From assembly GCA_026874595.1 (NCBI GenBank), contig CM049307.1:5975579-6039578 (forward strand): DNA of 64,000 nucleotides, read 5' to 3'. This DNA comes from Sipunculus nudus (taxonomy: Eukaryota > Annelida > Sipuncula > Golfingiida > Sipunculidae). Below are positions 1 to 14,640 of the stretch, piece by piece (the stretch's first letter is position 1; every line of letters starts with the position of its first letter). The position numbers and the translations under genes are program-made. The notes beneath the pieces were generated by a model. The model saw only the letters and a list, made by a program, of their open reading frames with translations, ran no database searches and was not told the origin of the DNA.

Positions 1-3000
1 ACTGGTGTCTTTTCAATCTTGACCCGTTTCTAGGAAGCCATATGCTCTGATTATATGTTCTACAATGTCGAGTTCATCTGGTTAATTGTCAAATGGCCCA
101 GGTTGACCTAATGCCCTGTTTACTTTATGGGATACATTACATTTAAGCTCACCCAGGTGAGACATGGAACAAGGTGTGAAAAGTTATTGACCCACAATAA
201 GAAGTTAATGCTTCCAGATATTCTCCAGTAGTCAAGCTGCATTGAAAGATCAAACACCAGAGATCAAAGATCACCTCAAAATCATATTAATCAACTATCA
301 ATATAAACCATAAAGCTCTCTGGATTGAACATTAAATTAAGAAATATAATGAAACATTTTTATTCCTCTACAATTTATGCAGTATGTAACCCAAAAACTT
401 TTCAAGTAAAAGGAATGCCCAAAATATTAAGAAAAATCTATTTTTTATTTTGTTTATAAATGTTTATTTTGAAATCCCACATAAATATCCCCAGGTCTGT
501 ACTGGTTTGTTTTTCTTCTAGTAAAAGGGAGGTTCCATTAAAAGTCCAACAAAGTCCATAAAAAATGTATGACTTAGTTCACAACCAAACAAAATCAAGT
601 AAGATTCATGTCTTAAAATCTTGCTTGATATATAAACTGCCATTTCTATTATAAATATCTTTTTACTAAAGAACTCTGATTAGATCTAATACTGCAGCTG
701 AATAGTCTTATACATGTATATTAGTAACCACCTTTTTTGTTTAATGGAAAATATTCATATTTATTTAGCAAACAATCGCTCTTATAATGAGCAAATTTAG
801 TCAAAATATACTGAAAATTCAGTGCCACTGCCCTTCAGATATCAAAGAACGCACTTGTTTATACAGAGTGTACATATTTAGGGGGTGAAGGGGCAACTGA
901 TACATGATGCCACACAGCTCATCTCCATGACTCACTCCCATAGGCTGATCTGGTACCCTGTATTTGGGTTACAACACTGTCTTATTTTCTTATAAAACAC
1001 ATTAAACTGAGGTGAGCTCCTGTTTGAAATATTGCTGGGTCCATTAAATATCAATCAATAGTGGAGACTTCCCTTTTATGCAGACAGATACCCTGCATTC
1101 CAAAATAAACCCTCTGGATGGTTTGATTCCAAGCAGTTCATCTCCGAAAGGAATGATGGCCTTCTGAGATGATTCTGAGACACAAGCCATAGACTTGTAT
1201 GTTTTCAGAAGTACTTTGAGATTTTTCAGAATCCAGTTTATCAAACAACAAGAATATACTCATGAAATGACCAGCACAGCAGCCAAACATCAAGAAGAAT
1301 TTATTTCATCCACACACAATAAAGAAGAGTGGACAGGCATGATATAATATTCCAGACTTAATGAATCAGTACTGCATATGTACAGTTTTAAGCATTTCTT
1401 GAGACCAGTAAAGTTCAGTCTCCACTGTTCTGGAAATAACAGTTCAAAATACTGATCAAAAACTTTTTTGATCTCTTCAGAAGCCTTAATTCAGCAGTCA
1501 ACTCTGAATACTTAAGATCAGCTTTTTACTAGACAATAAACTTCTTCAAGTCTCAGTGAGAGAGAGACAGACAGACAGACTGGCAGGTAGAGACGTGGGG
1601 GGGGGGGGGGGGTGGAAGGGGTGGGTTTGACAGAGCTGTCTTTCACATGCATGTTGCTCCTCATCATACATTTGTGATGTACCAACCTTGGAATTCCTTA
1701 CAACATGATACCATGACACTTCCTGCTCATGCACTACAGAGTGTCATACAGCCTGTTTGTTACAATACCTATAACCACCAAAAACCATGCCAAAGATTCC
1801 AAGGCATCAGGGCAAATTCCTATAAACCACATCTGACAAGCTGCCACGGGGAAAACGCATCCCTTCTTCAATGGGACGCTATTCAGGCTCCAAAGACATC
1901 AAACCCCCCATAGTTCCACAAGATGAGCAAAATGAAAAACTCAGCCAGATACAAAGAGGGCTAGATGATGAGTAAAGTCATTATCCTTAATTTAAATATT
2001 GCCTATCATCCTGAACAAAGAACTTCCCCTTGTTAAAACAGCCCAAGTCAAGTTATCAAAGAGAACTGATATTAAAAGTAAACCTTGAGCTGTAGGAAAA
2101 GTTGCTAATGATATGACTGTGTGGTTGCCAAGATAGCTGCGTGGTATGCAGGTTCTTTATAAACACAGTCATTACTATACTGAACATGTACAAATATGAT
2201 ACATATATGATACCATCTCTGCGCACTACCAGGACAATGTCCATTCAATAGGCTTTGTATCAAATCCTGCCTTCTAGGCTCAGTGTGGGGACATGCTCCT
2301 GTGACTTAGGACTGAACATGTAACCCCTTCCTGTGGTTGTTATTACCCAGGTGTCTGCCAAGGTATGTGAAGTATACCTGACTGTAACATGACTCATGCT
2401 GCCATGACAAGGTGTCATACACAGGTGAGGAGCCATACACCTGTCTGTGTAAATTATCTATCTGTACCAGGTAGAAGTAACCTGCCAGGTACATTATCAT
2501 CATGACCTGTCCTGACATCAGTGGCATCTTTCTTTTGAATCTTGCAGCACCAGTTTACAGACAATCTGTGCTCATTTACCCATGCCTTATGAATGGGACC
2601 ATTAAGATGTAATCATAACACAGCCAGAGAAAGACACCTGATCCACTTTCTGACTACAATCGGATGTCACAGAAATAATATTACCGCCATTACAAAGTAT
2701 ACCTGATAAAAAAATAAACACAATGCAATCACAATAACTCTTAAATTTAAGAAACTGCTCATCCTTTGAAGCCTCTTTATGTACCTTTGCACTTTTTGGT
2801 AACTTCACCTAATTATTATTTAAAATAACCTTCAACTGTTGTTTTAAAATTCAAGTTAGTCTCAGATGAAAACTTTGGTACTACTTTGTTATCCATAATT
2901 TTCTTAACTGAATAAACTACCATGAAAATTCTAAAACTTAGACACTGGATACTAAGCCACAAGTGTGTTAGAGTATTTTAGAATAACTGATAAACATGCA

Positions 3001-6000
3001 GCTTGAGGAACAGCCAGGCACTTCAAAGACAGCAAGTGTGAAGTCATCTCTGTAGAGTTCTTTGAATGAGGTAAGTCTTGACTTTGTTACACGTATATTA
3101 TTTCCAGATAGGATTAAAATGAACAGAATACAATGACGTGAAACCAACCCAGTTTCATTTATCTGTATTTTATCATACCATATTCCTGAGTGTCTTGGAT
3201 AAGTCTTCTTTGCTCAGGTATCAATGAATCATGTTTTCACATAAATCAATCATGACTTACACTTCACAGTTAATATGTCTGTTAAGTGATGCCTGATTAA
3301 GTGTTTGAAGTAATCAATTTAACCATGATATAAAGATATCTTAAGTGGTAAAACTGGTATTATTTATCAAGTATTCTCTGTTGGTCCTAGACAATATTTT
3401 TCTTAAAATTTGTCCAGAGAAAATGGTTATATCAGAATGAGAAGACAGACATCTTATCCATATCAGATCACACATGGCTCTAGTGGTCTTGGGTTACTGC
3501 AACAAGTCCAACAAATCAGATTATGAACCTGCTGCAGCTGTTTGTCAGATAGGTGACCCTTGCTTCAGACAGTGCACACTCATTTTCTGTACCAACTACC
3601 CTGACAAACACTTAAGCATCATGCATCCAAACTCAAACACTATAACCTACCCTTCTGATGATGCTGGGCCCTCATCTTCAACTGTCCCCATGTTTTATGT
3701 AAACTACACAAGTTACAGGTGTATCAAATGAAAATGTGTCTCAAACTGCAGTGCTTCCAGCATGGTCCAGGATCACTCAATGAGCAGAGCAAGCGATGGA
3801 CAGGGTGAAGGACAGGGTCTGTTACAGGCTCTGTAGCAGCTCCTCCAGTAGTAAACTAACCCCACACAGCCCCCTGGGAAGTAGGCCAGCACCAAGCTTA
3901 TGGCCTGTACCCCTTCCCTGATGACTAACATGTGTAGAGGCAGCTCAGGTTACTGGGGGTGATAGACAGGCCGGGTTAGAGAGGGTGCAGAAGAAGGATG
4001 ACAGAGACCGGCCACAGGGGGCAGCACAGCATATATATATATGCTGCTGTGTCATGCTGGACAGCACAGTATGCAACAGACTAACCTGTCCCCATGGCAA
4101 CACTCATTAAATGTTTTTCATCCATGTAATTCTTTCCACTTACAACAAATCTTGGTACAGATGAAGTATAAACTATACACAATGAAACTGAAAAATTTAT
4201 ATCAAAATAAAAAGAAACATATTGTCAACATTGCTTTATATTTTGATATAAATTTCTTGCATCAACTGAATGCAAGAGTTCTTAGACAAGCCACACATGA
4301 CCAGCTGGCTACTATTTTTAGCCATAAGGAAAACTTATATGCCAAATGCTTCCTACATCCTGTATAAACTTACCAATTACACAATACTAGGCTATACAGT
4401 GCTTGCTGATCAGGCAATTACTTTGACTATAATATATTGCAAGTTTGATACAACTTATACCGGTAACTGTTATTACTGAGGGTTGTTTCATGTATTCTTC
4501 TGAATATTCAGTCATGTTTTATTATAAACAAACTGACAAAAATAAACCCTTCCTGGTCCAAGCAATAAGGGATTTCATCAACATCCTGTGATATATAGTT
4601 TATACATCCTGTATTTACCATACTGATGTACTGATGATAGGACATCAAAGGGAAATGTATATTCACTATATATTGCCATTTACTGTGAATGTAGGCATTT
4701 ACTCAGATCTGATTAAAAAATTATGAACACTATTACATCACAAGCTGACCTAATTAAGTATTAGGCATTTGGTCAATAATTAAGTAATTTATTTTAGATT
4801 ATAATAAATGATTTATCAATGAATTTATGAACAAACTATGTATAAAAGCTCGAGAGTCAGTCTTTGGTGTTTAATAAATTCATTAAATCTATTTATTGTG
4901 GTCACCTACATAAAAGATGATAGTAACCCAAAAAAGTGTATAATTATGTATGGGGTAAAAGAAAAGCATTACCTGAGAAAAAAATGTTAAACATTTTCAC
5001 ACATGGAGTGTATGGTAACAGGAAGGTGGGCAGGAAGTGTTTACTTATTCATTAGCAACTCACCTGCACTGTACAAGCCTCTCTAAATGAAACCTCAGGT
5101 AAAGCTGATGTATGTGCATAATGTAGCTGTACACAGACCACACCTGAGAGCCCTCAAGCTTAAAAGACCCAGTGCCCCCGTTTCCCCACAACACATGGTG
5201 ACACTACAACAAGGTGTATGATCTTTGTTAAGATTTCACACAGTGCCCCCAAGCCTGCCATCGAACCTGCCATACAAGGAACACAAGTACCATACAAACC
5301 TACATAAAAACAGTTCATAATGATCTGGCTGCCATAAAAAAAAATCAGTCTTTTTACTATTATGTATTATTATGTATTATCTTATTAATATATCTAAAGA
5401 GAAACAAGATCCGTAATGTTGTATTTCTTCCTTTCTATTTCTATAGTAAACAAGATCAAAAGAAGAACAACAGGTTCACAATGAAGCTGGTTATTTTCAA
5501 CAAACTTACAGCTTATACAGTCCAGACCGAATATGACTGACATATATCACTAAGTTTTCACTATTAATTAAGAACCTGACACCCCAATCCTAACAATACC
5601 TGTGTATGAATTTTCTTAATAAGCAATAATGGCAAGAGACCTAGCTGGTGTCCTGGGCATGATGGTGCAGGTACATTTGGGTGTAATAACTATACAGGAG
5701 GAAGGCCAGGTGGCAGTCATATACAAAATGAGGTAATGGACAATGCTGAAATGACATTACCTGTCAACCTCATTACCTGCCTCAGGTAATACATACTACC
5801 TGAACAATACACTAAGACCTCTCAGGTGGACTGTCACAATGACACAGCTTATGATTCATTCAGGTGATCAGAATAACATGCCCCTCTGCTCCTGATCATC
5901 ACTTATTAATAATCATCCTATTAATAATCCATTATTCAAAGGACACTACGTTTATCTATTCAGGGCCACACTCTTTCAGAACTAACAAACAGAGGCTCAA

Positions 6001-9000
6001 TGCTTATGAATTTGAATCCAACAAAACGTGTCATGGTTCTGTGTGGTCTGTCTATTGATACCTGCCTCCAGCAATATTGATACACCAGGTACAATAAAAG
6101 CATAGTTATAGATTTGAAATGGCTGGACTTAAATGCAGCTGACGCCCTTACCAATGGCCATTTTCTGAAGCTTTTGTCCTTATTGCTGCTTATGGTTTGA
6201 CCAGAGGCTACTTTCCTTTCAGCATCATGCACCAATTATTTCCTAAGCACAAGAAATCAGGGCAAATAATTAAAACTTAGTGTTTAATAACTAAACAGCA
6301 CAAATTTATACATCATGGTTTGTTTGTAAATTATCAAGAGTCTGGTCCTTTATAAATTTATATGACATGCTTGGGCTTCTCTTTGTTGTTTTTGTTTGGG
6401 GGGGGGGGGGAGGGTTGGGGTTGGGGGGGGAGGCTACTATTTTTTCCAGCTTAAATATCTAATATTCAATAAATTAACAAGAAAACCAATCAGCAATCTT
6501 ATAATTAGAAGTTCTTAACAGAACATAAAGAAACCAATCTTTTCTCATATGAAACAAAAATGTTCAGAATTTTTTATTAATCAATTAGTATTTATTTGAA
6601 TTAATTTAAGATAACCAAGTTAAATTATGAAAATATTAAATTTTTTCACATGATACAAACACACTATAGAAGAACTAAGTCTTATTCTGAATCTGAGATA
6701 CTTGCATGGTAGAATCAATTTGGGCGTATCAAATGTATTTTTCAAAAATCCAATTAATAAGTATCAATCTTCATGAACTACAGATCTAGATGAGTTATTT
6801 TTATCAGTTTTAAACATAAATGTTAAACAAAAGTCCAGTGCCACTGGTTTTACTGTATCTTCTTATATCAGTCCAGTCAGGCTCAGCATACAGGTGCATA
6901 CCTGCATGGCTTAATTGTCCATTGTCTGTGTCAAATTGTACTTTCAGGTCTGTTCAAGAACCTAAACTAAGCCTCAGGCAAATACCTGGCCATTAGCAGC
7001 AGCAATACATACACATGTAAGGACCATTCTGCATGTTAAAGAGTTGGGCAAATGTTGATATTCTCATTTGAAAGCCCCTTGGAGCATGTTCAGCTTGGTC
7101 CAGGAAGGGGCTGGACATTAAATTTGTTTTCACCTCACTGACGGCAGAGAATGAAACAATGGCTCCCTGCACAATACGCTCCTGACTACTGGGATAATTA
7201 ATCTTCCAACTGACCAGTGGTCATCTAGTCATCTAAAATCACTCACAGATATTTGTCAGGTTTAATTGATATACAAGCCTTATGGGTCATTTTGTCCATT
7301 AATCACTCATTTAATGGTCCATACTGTTTAGTATCTACAGCAGCGTGGAGGAAGGATGGGCAATTAATTCAATCAATAAACAATAATCAGGTGCATTAGT
7401 ACATCAACAAAAACAGTGATCTGAAAATATCATTGTTTCTAATTACCTATTTTCAATCAAAAGCAGAAAGACACTACTGCTATTTAATTTTTAAGTATAA
7501 TGTACAAATAAATTGAAATAATGGTTCATTAAATCATCAAATGTGTGTCAAACTGAAGTAATGAAAATATGTCTACAGGTGCTTTTTAGAAAAATAATGA
7601 ATAATCCTAAATTTTTCACGAATGTCAAATGCTTAGTTTGTGTTGGTCTGCTTTTAACTATATTTAAAGTCACAGTTTTAATTAAGTCAATGGTACAGAT
7701 ATAATTAATAGAATGCTAAATACATGATACATATTTGGTTTTCTGACCTGGGGTAAATTTCATATAATGAATAAAGGAATGGAAATAGTAGTGACATAAA
7801 AATAGTTAGGGCAATTCTCCCATCTGCCTGGGTTACAGCACATGGCTAGTAATTTCAGAACTGGTAAGACATGCCATGCTGTCCAACAGGCTGTCATCAC
7901 TCATGTCACACTGTCAACACAAACAAATTGACTACGAGTGACCACACAGGCACTTACATGTTATGTAAGAAGCTGGAAGGGCTGGGAAGACAGACTGGAC
8001 TGTTATTTAGTCAGACTACTGGGACTGTACTGTACAGTTGACCAACAATAAATACTGGCCTTTTGACCAATATGCCCATACTTGTATACACCTAGAGCTC
8101 TACTGGAAATGTTACATGAAAGAAAATCTAACAAAGTAACAATGGACTAGATCGCAATTTAAATGTTAGAAAGCAAGACAAAGATTAAGGAATAAGCTGT
8201 TCAGCACTTGATAATATTATTGCTGGCATTATTTTTATGAGATTGAGATTTTGGGATTCACAAATTTCTCAGTTTCATAATTTATAACAGCCTTGACAAT
8301 TAATTCATGATTGGACTGATTAATCCATGAGAACTTTCCATGATTGAGCCTGTTCACAAAATACAAAGCTGATTACTAGACCCTCCCCTACTAACAACTC
8401 TCCTGTCAACACAGGTTTGACTGTGATACTTCACCCTGTTGTGGCTCTGTGTTTACAACAGAGCCACCACTGGGTAGAGTGTGATACCTAATGTATTTCT
8501 TCAAACTGACAATGTATCTTAATCATAAAAAATTCACTAGTCTTTAATAATCATCTTCCCCTTACAAATACTAAAATATTGTATTTTGACAATCCTGCAA
8601 AAAGAAAGCTGGCCTCATTATTTAACAGCAAATGAATTCTATTGTAAACCATATAGTCCATATTACAGCAATTATACATATTAATAGTAATTAACATATC
8701 TCTTTATCAAAAACTTTTTTACACATTCTCACGGCAGATGCTCTGAAAGAGAATTAAAAGTAATTTCAACCACATTCCAAAAAATCCTCTCTTAGTAACC
8801 CCTTTTCAAGTTGACATTTTGTTTTTTTTTCATGTACTACCAAATGAAAATTAAACAATCATTACTATGAAAATGATTACTGGTATGATTACAAGTTATC
8901 ATTTTCAAAGACCTGGACTCTCTGAGGTAGGTGGCGCAGCCAGATATCTCCCCCAGCCTTCAGGCTACAGAAAGTTAAAAATAAGGCATATATCTTTATC

Positions 9001-11233
9001 TGTGTGTCAGAGGCACACTCACTGCAGAAGCCAACTGGCCTTGGGTGATAACCTGTCCCACTGGCCACGCTCCTTTCCACTTGTCTTATCAAGGACAAGT
9101 TCCTGACTTCCATCACAAGTATTTCTTTGTGTAGACTGGTCACAAATACAGACCACAACCTCTGTATGACAAGCCATGCTGTCCTTCCTAAAGACCAAAC
9201 TGCTCATCAGACTGATTAGACAAAATTACCCCCTGGGGTTTAGTCACAGGATACTGTGCTGGTGGCACTTAAGATTATAAATTAAGCCTTCTGTATTATT
9301 TAATATAACAGCAGAGTGACAACATGAGGCATGAGATATGTTAGAATACTTCTGAATACCTCTAAGTGAATTTCCCTGATTAAACAATTTCTTGTAAAAG
9401 ATAACATTACCACTGACCATGCAAATCATTGACAGACTGAAACTGTAAGGACTGTTCTCCCTAGTGCTATTGGTATCAGGTTCCACCATTCACCAGGTAT
9501 TCCTCAGTGAACACCCAGTTTCACTGCTAGGATACACAAACAACTATCTGATCTCAATAACACCTAAGTGTACTATTTGTGATAAATCAGGAGAAACATA
9601 AAACAAATGTCAATCTTAAAATGAGCTACTGATAAAAAGTGAGATAACAGAGGGAGAACCATGATAAAATATCAATTAACAAAGTCCACAATCATAATGT
9701 AATAAATATAAAAACAGATTAGGAAACAACTCTAAGGTATGACTGATTTATTATGAACAAATGATAAATTTTCCTGTTTATCTTAAAATATAAATCAGCT
9801 ACTTGGCCACCGTTCATCCACTAAATGTTTTTATATTTATCTTTTTATATATCTGTTTACTTATAACATTTCCCTGGCTGCTGAAATTTCCTGATTATTC
9901 ATGTGATACTTCTCAAAAGTATTGATTAAGGTTTTCAGATGTGGATGAAAGAGGCACAGCTTGATTAAACCTAATGAGACAGAAAACTTAATAAGAAAAT
10001 TGGCTTCTGTAACAAAGACTGTGGACTCACAGCAGGATCTAATCTGACCCAGGTAAATTACATCAAAGCCAGAGCCCTGTCCCAATAACCCAATCATCTC
10101 TACAATGAAAGGCTTAAAATTAACCCAAAGCATGGTGACCCAATACCCACAAAGGAAGGTCATCTTTCTTATGTAAGAGAGGTACTTTATTACACACAAC
10201 ATTCTCAGGTATAATGATAGACGCGTGGCTGCTATATGCTCACCTGGCATGCCAGGTGAACTTAACCAAACACTGAATAGAATATATGTTTACCCAATAT
10301 ATTAAGCATTACAACAAAATGAAGGAAAAGGTACCCTTGTTAACTGTTCACAAATGAAATAAACATCACTTGGAATAAACAGGGAACTGAGAATAAAGGG
10401 AACTATACCAATTTAACACAGCATTTTTGATCCAAAATGAATATTTTTTTATAGAAAAGTCTAAAATATTGGAAATGTAAATTCTCACAGTGAAAAAGAA
10501 AAATAGGAAGTCAGTAAAATTAATTAAATTATATTAAAGACTTAATCACAGCACAGCAGCAATACCATATATATCCATGTACATTTTCATGTGGTAAAAA
10601 TGTGAGTGCTTGTGGGATGGAATGAATCAATATCAATATCTGAAAGAGTTCTTCTGAAATATATATTATAAACTGCTGATATATGAGAGCTGTGTGACCT
10701 GTTATGACCAATGTGTGAGAACCCCACTATCTCTATATTATTTCACATGTTCTCATGAGCTCAGTATGAACATCTGAACACTTGACCAGAGTGGGGATAA
10801 TGTGAACATGACCGTGTCAACAGAGCTTTATTTTCTTTGACAGCTCCTGTAGAGCAGCATTTACAATCAGAGAATGCCTCACCCGGGATTTACAGCTACA
10901 TCAGTCTACCTGAAGGGGACTTAAGGTGAAGAGAACCTCCTACCTGCCAGCTTTATCAATTGACCAGCTAACATGTGACTGTCAAAGCTGAACCCTAAAG
11001 AAAAGTTACAAACCCTGGTGCCATCAGACACTGCCCTTTACCCTTTCAATGAAGACAGCTATTCAGTGAAGGAATTCGGGTGTGTCACCCCCCACCCCTC
11101 CCTGCAACTATAGTAATGCAGCACATAGACCTCTCTTAGATTTCCTATATTATGGACTATCCCCACACCAGGTATAATTGAAAGGATTTTACCCATAATG
11201 CTTCTATAACAGAAGCCAAAAAGGCTTACAAAC
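1..11233. other. Intergenic AT-rich sequence, no gene supported
   Basis: No exon or RNA gene can be supported here. Open frames are all under 130 codons, lack recognisable domains and overlap on opposite strands. Visible low-complexity tracts are a poly-G run near 1597-1612, G-runs near 6398-6430, and a short TA run near 4032-4044. Many scattered AGGTGA/CAGGTA words occur but form no obvious array. It could hold non-coding exons or 3' UTR of a neighbouring gene that I cannot see. Confidence 0.6.
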
Positions 11234-11236
11234 TAA

Positions 11237-11512
11237 GGCCAAAAAAAAAATAAGGTATGGTTCTCAGGCACTTTTTATCAGAAATCAGTGCGGGCGGGCG
11301 GTATTTTATTTTTGACCTTTTTTTGGATGTTTCGATAAAAATGTCACATAATCAGGAAAAAGCATGAAAACAAAAATTTTTTTTCTAAACACTACATAAA
11401 TTGTATTATTTATCTTCTTGAAAGATAAAAATCAAAATAAAAATTTTTGATGCGGGGGGTTAAAATTGACGCGGGCGGTGCCTGAGAACCATACCTTTTA
11501 TTTTTTTTGGCC
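11237..11512. mobile_element. MITE, PIF/Harbinger-like, 276 bp
   Basis: A 276-bp element has 35-bp imperfect terminal inverted repeats (11237-11271 and 11478-11512). The ends are GGCCAAAAAA and TTTTTTGGCC, and the inner part of both repeats reads GGTATGGTTCTCAGGCAC or its complement. A TAA lies directly outside each end (11234-11236 and 11513-11515), as expected for the 3-bp TWA target duplication of PIF/Harbinger transposons. The interior also has paired GC-rich words (GCGGGCGG on both arms). There is no coding capacity, so it is non-autonomous. Superfamily assignment rests on TSD length and the GGCC termini. Confidence 0.8.
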
Positions 11513-11515
11513 TAA

Positions 11516-12789
11516 CAAAATATACTTAAACAGATACATAATACTTCTTACTCCTTCAATGAAAAGAAGAAACTGGACCACAATACTAGGTTTTAGCAAA
11601 TTATGATTTGCTCAAAAACTTAAAACTTGTAAACTATACAAAAATGTTATATCTATAAAATTTGTATTCAGACCTTAGTGAGTGAGACCTACTGGTTGTT
11701 ATATTATCAAGAACAACAAATCTGAATAGGTCTCCCATAACCATTTTGGTAATAAATTACAAGTCACCATTGATTGCTAGCTGGTTACTGTTCAGGTGAA
11801 GTATTGTAATTTCAGGTGACCCAGTTCATACAATTCAAGTGCAATTGTTGAAAGGCAGGTGACTTTGTTGACACAACAGACTAAATTCTGTGGACACTTT
11901 GGCAGCTTGCCAAATGAGGTATACTGTGAAGGTCTCAAACAATCAAGAAATTAGACAAGAAGGGAATTCTGTGACCCACTTTCAACATACTCTGTCACGT
12001 GTGTTATGCCACAACTTGAAGCAGAGTCAAAATCATAGTAGGGTATTAACTGAGTCTCATATAACCCCCTTCAAATATCAACCCCATAGTAATTGTTGTC
12101 TTATTATAAAGTTTACCTTTCACTAAACTTTGGGCTTAACCCAGTATTAATGGCAGTTTCAAAGGTCAATGTTTGGATGCAGAGCAAGAATTTGAGAAAT
12201 TAAGTGAAAGTCCAATTATTGTACACCCTCCATACATATATACATTATATATATATATCAATACTGTCTTATTGTCTACATGTCTGTTCCAGTAAAAGTT
12301 GATAATCATTTTTTAAAATATATATGCTGAGAAAAACTAATGATATAAGTCATAAAACATAGATGCCAATTTAATCGAGAAAATAATTCTGTTTCCTCTT
12401 TCCAGTCACCTGACCAATCTCATCATTGAATAAAAATTTGTATTGTGCAGGAAATGGAAGCAAACAATATGTCATGAATGGCTCATGGGTCACACATTAA
12501 TGTTTGAAGAAACCATGTCACATCACATGAACAAATCTGCCAATATTTATTTGTACTGCATGTTGCCATGCAAGTCCCCGGTCTAGGCACCTTTCACAGC
12601 CACATTTATATGTAGGTAATAAGCATAATGATCAGACATGGTAGGGGGCATAGATAGTAAATAAACAAGTGGTCGTCAGTAGATGCACCACGCCTGAGTG
12701 AACACCATGGAATGGCGACATGCCAGGGTCGTCTGCTGACTGAAAACAACCTGAACCCTTGAACTAGATTTGTCATTATCAGTATCTGC
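11516..12789. other. Intergenic AT-rich sequence, nothing recognised
   Basis: No gene, RNA or clear repeat is visible. A short TA-rich run lies near 12236-12258. Short open frames on both strands have no domain signature. Confidence 0.55.
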
Positions 12790-13034
12790 AATCCGCTTGT
12801 GGACTACGTTGTTCCGTTAAAATGGACATAGACTAACCAAATAATATACTTATTTATGTTACGACAGGTTTTTATTATTCTGTCATATTAAATCAGCAGA
12901 CGATACATGCAATCTGCACCCAGTTACCTGTGTGGGTTCACCTGAGAAACCCCGTGGCTTCGTTAAAGCTTTGATGTGGGCCGGGCAACAGATCTTATTA
13001 CTTTTCTAAAATAAAACAACATTAGAAAGCTTAC

Positions 13035-13190
13035 CTGAATGATTTGTTAACTCTTCGGTGAAACCTCAACAAAATAATACTTTGTATATCCAAATGTTTC
13101 GTAGTAAATCCGCCAAAGAGACAAACAAGTGATTGTTTATTCCTCCTAGGTGGAATTACTCACCCGTGCTAAGGTACGCGTACGGCCATA
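13035..13190 (-). other. Candidate divergent non-coding first exon (minus strand)
   Basis: Read on the minus strand, this stretch ends at a consensus 5' splice site, CAG|GTAAGC, whose GT falls at 13033-13034. It lies in the same CpG-richer block as the LIM-RASSF promoter and contains no long frame, so it would be a 5' UTR exon of a divergently transcribed neighbour. The upstream limit is arbitrary. The support is one good donor plus position. Confidence 0.25.
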
Positions 13191-13551
13191 TTGAAGAATA
13201 CCCCCTGACGTCACAAAGGTAAGGCGTAGGGATATACAAATGATTACCTGGTGATGAAATAATAAATTTGTATCTTATGGTACTGCTGACTTTAAACCAT
13301 TAAAATACAAAAAAAGACAGGTTGTTTCTGCTATTCTAGTGATATAGTTAGTAATAAAACCGATGACCAAAAAGAAACGGATATAAAGTCAATGGACTAT
13401 ATTTTAATGGCGGATGGTCCTAGCACCGCCTGAGTAACGCGATCACTTCCGCCACCTCTGATTGAACGACAGAGCGTGTTTACCTTGATACTTTGCATTA
13501 TAATGGGTATACATATGTGACAAAGTTCATGTGCCATATAAGGAAAGTGAC
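13160..13551 (+). promoter_or_regulatory. Probable promoter and 5' UTR of the LIM-RASSF gene
   Basis: This block is richer in CpG than the flanking DNA and lies just before the first coding exon. Visible consensus sites are a perfect CRE, TGACGTCA (13206-13213), an ETS/GABP-type site CACTTCCGCC (13444-13453), and ATGGCGG-type YY1-like words near 13406-13413 and, inverted, near 13173-13180. No TATA box is well placed. This combination is typical of TATA-less housekeeping-type promoters. An in-frame TAA just upstream (about 13508-13510) limits the coding start to the ATG at 13552. The exact transcription start cannot be read from the sequence. AAAG|GTAAGG at 13214-13222 could also be the donor of an upstream UTR exon. 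Confidence 0.55.
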
Positions 13552-13591
13552 ATGTCAACCTGTCACAAATGTGGCCTGTCCGTTCACTTCG
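13552..13591 (+). CDS. Rassf: LIM-RASSF protein, coding exon 1 (start codon and first LIM zinc pair)
   Basis: Forty bases encode 13 residues plus the first base of codon 14: M-S-T, then Cys4-H-K-Cys7, then a stretch ending V-H-F. The exon ends at G|GTAAGT, a strong donor. The ATG is the first in frame after an upstream TAA and has G at -3. Cys4 and Cys7 supply the first two zinc ligands of a LIM domain. The split codon joins exon 2 to give alanine, producing the F-A-E-R motif seen in CRIP-family LIM domains. The exon is tiny, so its assignment depends on the perfect phase and motif continuation into exon 2 (intron 1 is 1049 bp, phase 1). The mature protein would be cytoplasmic or nuclear; no signal peptide is present. 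Confidence 0.82.
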
Positions 13592-14640
13592 GTAAGTTGC
13601 GAGGCTAGGGGAATCCCCGCATGTCGTGGTGTCATGCCAGACAAGTCAACAATATGATAAATAAAAATAGCTGGCATTCGACTGCAGAAATGTATGAACA
13701 GACAAGGACGGAATGAATTTTTATATTCGCAGTATAAACAATCCATATTTGTAACATGTTTATATTTCTTTTCTGAAATTGGAAAATATAGGGATGAAAA
13801 TATCAAAAGGCTTAAAAGGACCCGCCCCAATCTTAATATGAATATTAATTTGTATTCTCTGTATTTGCCATTTAATGTCCTTAATGATACAATTTACAGG
13901 TAATTTTACTTTAATAACACATTATACAATAAAAATGTTGAAAATGTTGTTTTTATTTATGAACTTCGTGCAGATCAATTTTTTTTTAAACATGGCATTT
14001 TTTCATCTTGAATTGTATATAAATTTAATGGCAAATTATAACAAAAGAAAACAACATTTATTATTAAGATTTAGTTTATAAAATGAGAAAAGGGTGGGTT
14101 CGCTTGATATTCAAAGTGATAAAAACTAGAAAGGTTGTCATAAAAGCGAAAAAATTGAGTTGAATGTGTGACATTGTTTTAAATAAGCATGCTACAAAAC
14201 ATTTTAAGACAGAAATCTGTATTATATAAAAGCCCAGTCAAGTCATGGCAAGGATTTCTTGAATGTATACATTTATGCCATCTTTTTATCATGCAGGTTT
14301 GGTCCATGTGATGGACATGGGGCTCTGTATTATTGTTATGACAGGTTTTCCTACTAAAAACTGTAAAAGGCTGTATTTTCACATATGGTATTTTGAAATT
14401 TGTAACTTTCATTTATGCACCATAATTAACTTTTCCTGTGGTATGCAAGTAACCTCTAGTGGTAAGCATTATTAATATGTACAGCATTCAAAAATAGTAT
14501 TTTGTATATTCTACAGCCAAAGTTCTTGTTGGAAATACTTGGAAATTATGATTGTTAAAACACAATTAAAATAGTAATACATGAAACACTTGTTGATAAA
14601 ACTAACTTGAATTTATAATTTTCATGATTTTTATTAACAG
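13592..14640 (+). other. Intron 1 of the LIM-RASSF gene
   Basis: A 1049-bp AT-rich phase-1 intron begins GTAAGT and ends TTTTTATTAACAG. Small open frames inside it on both strands (for example around 13694-13903 and 14263-14475) have no domain signature. No repeat family or RNA gene was recognised. Confidence 0.75.
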
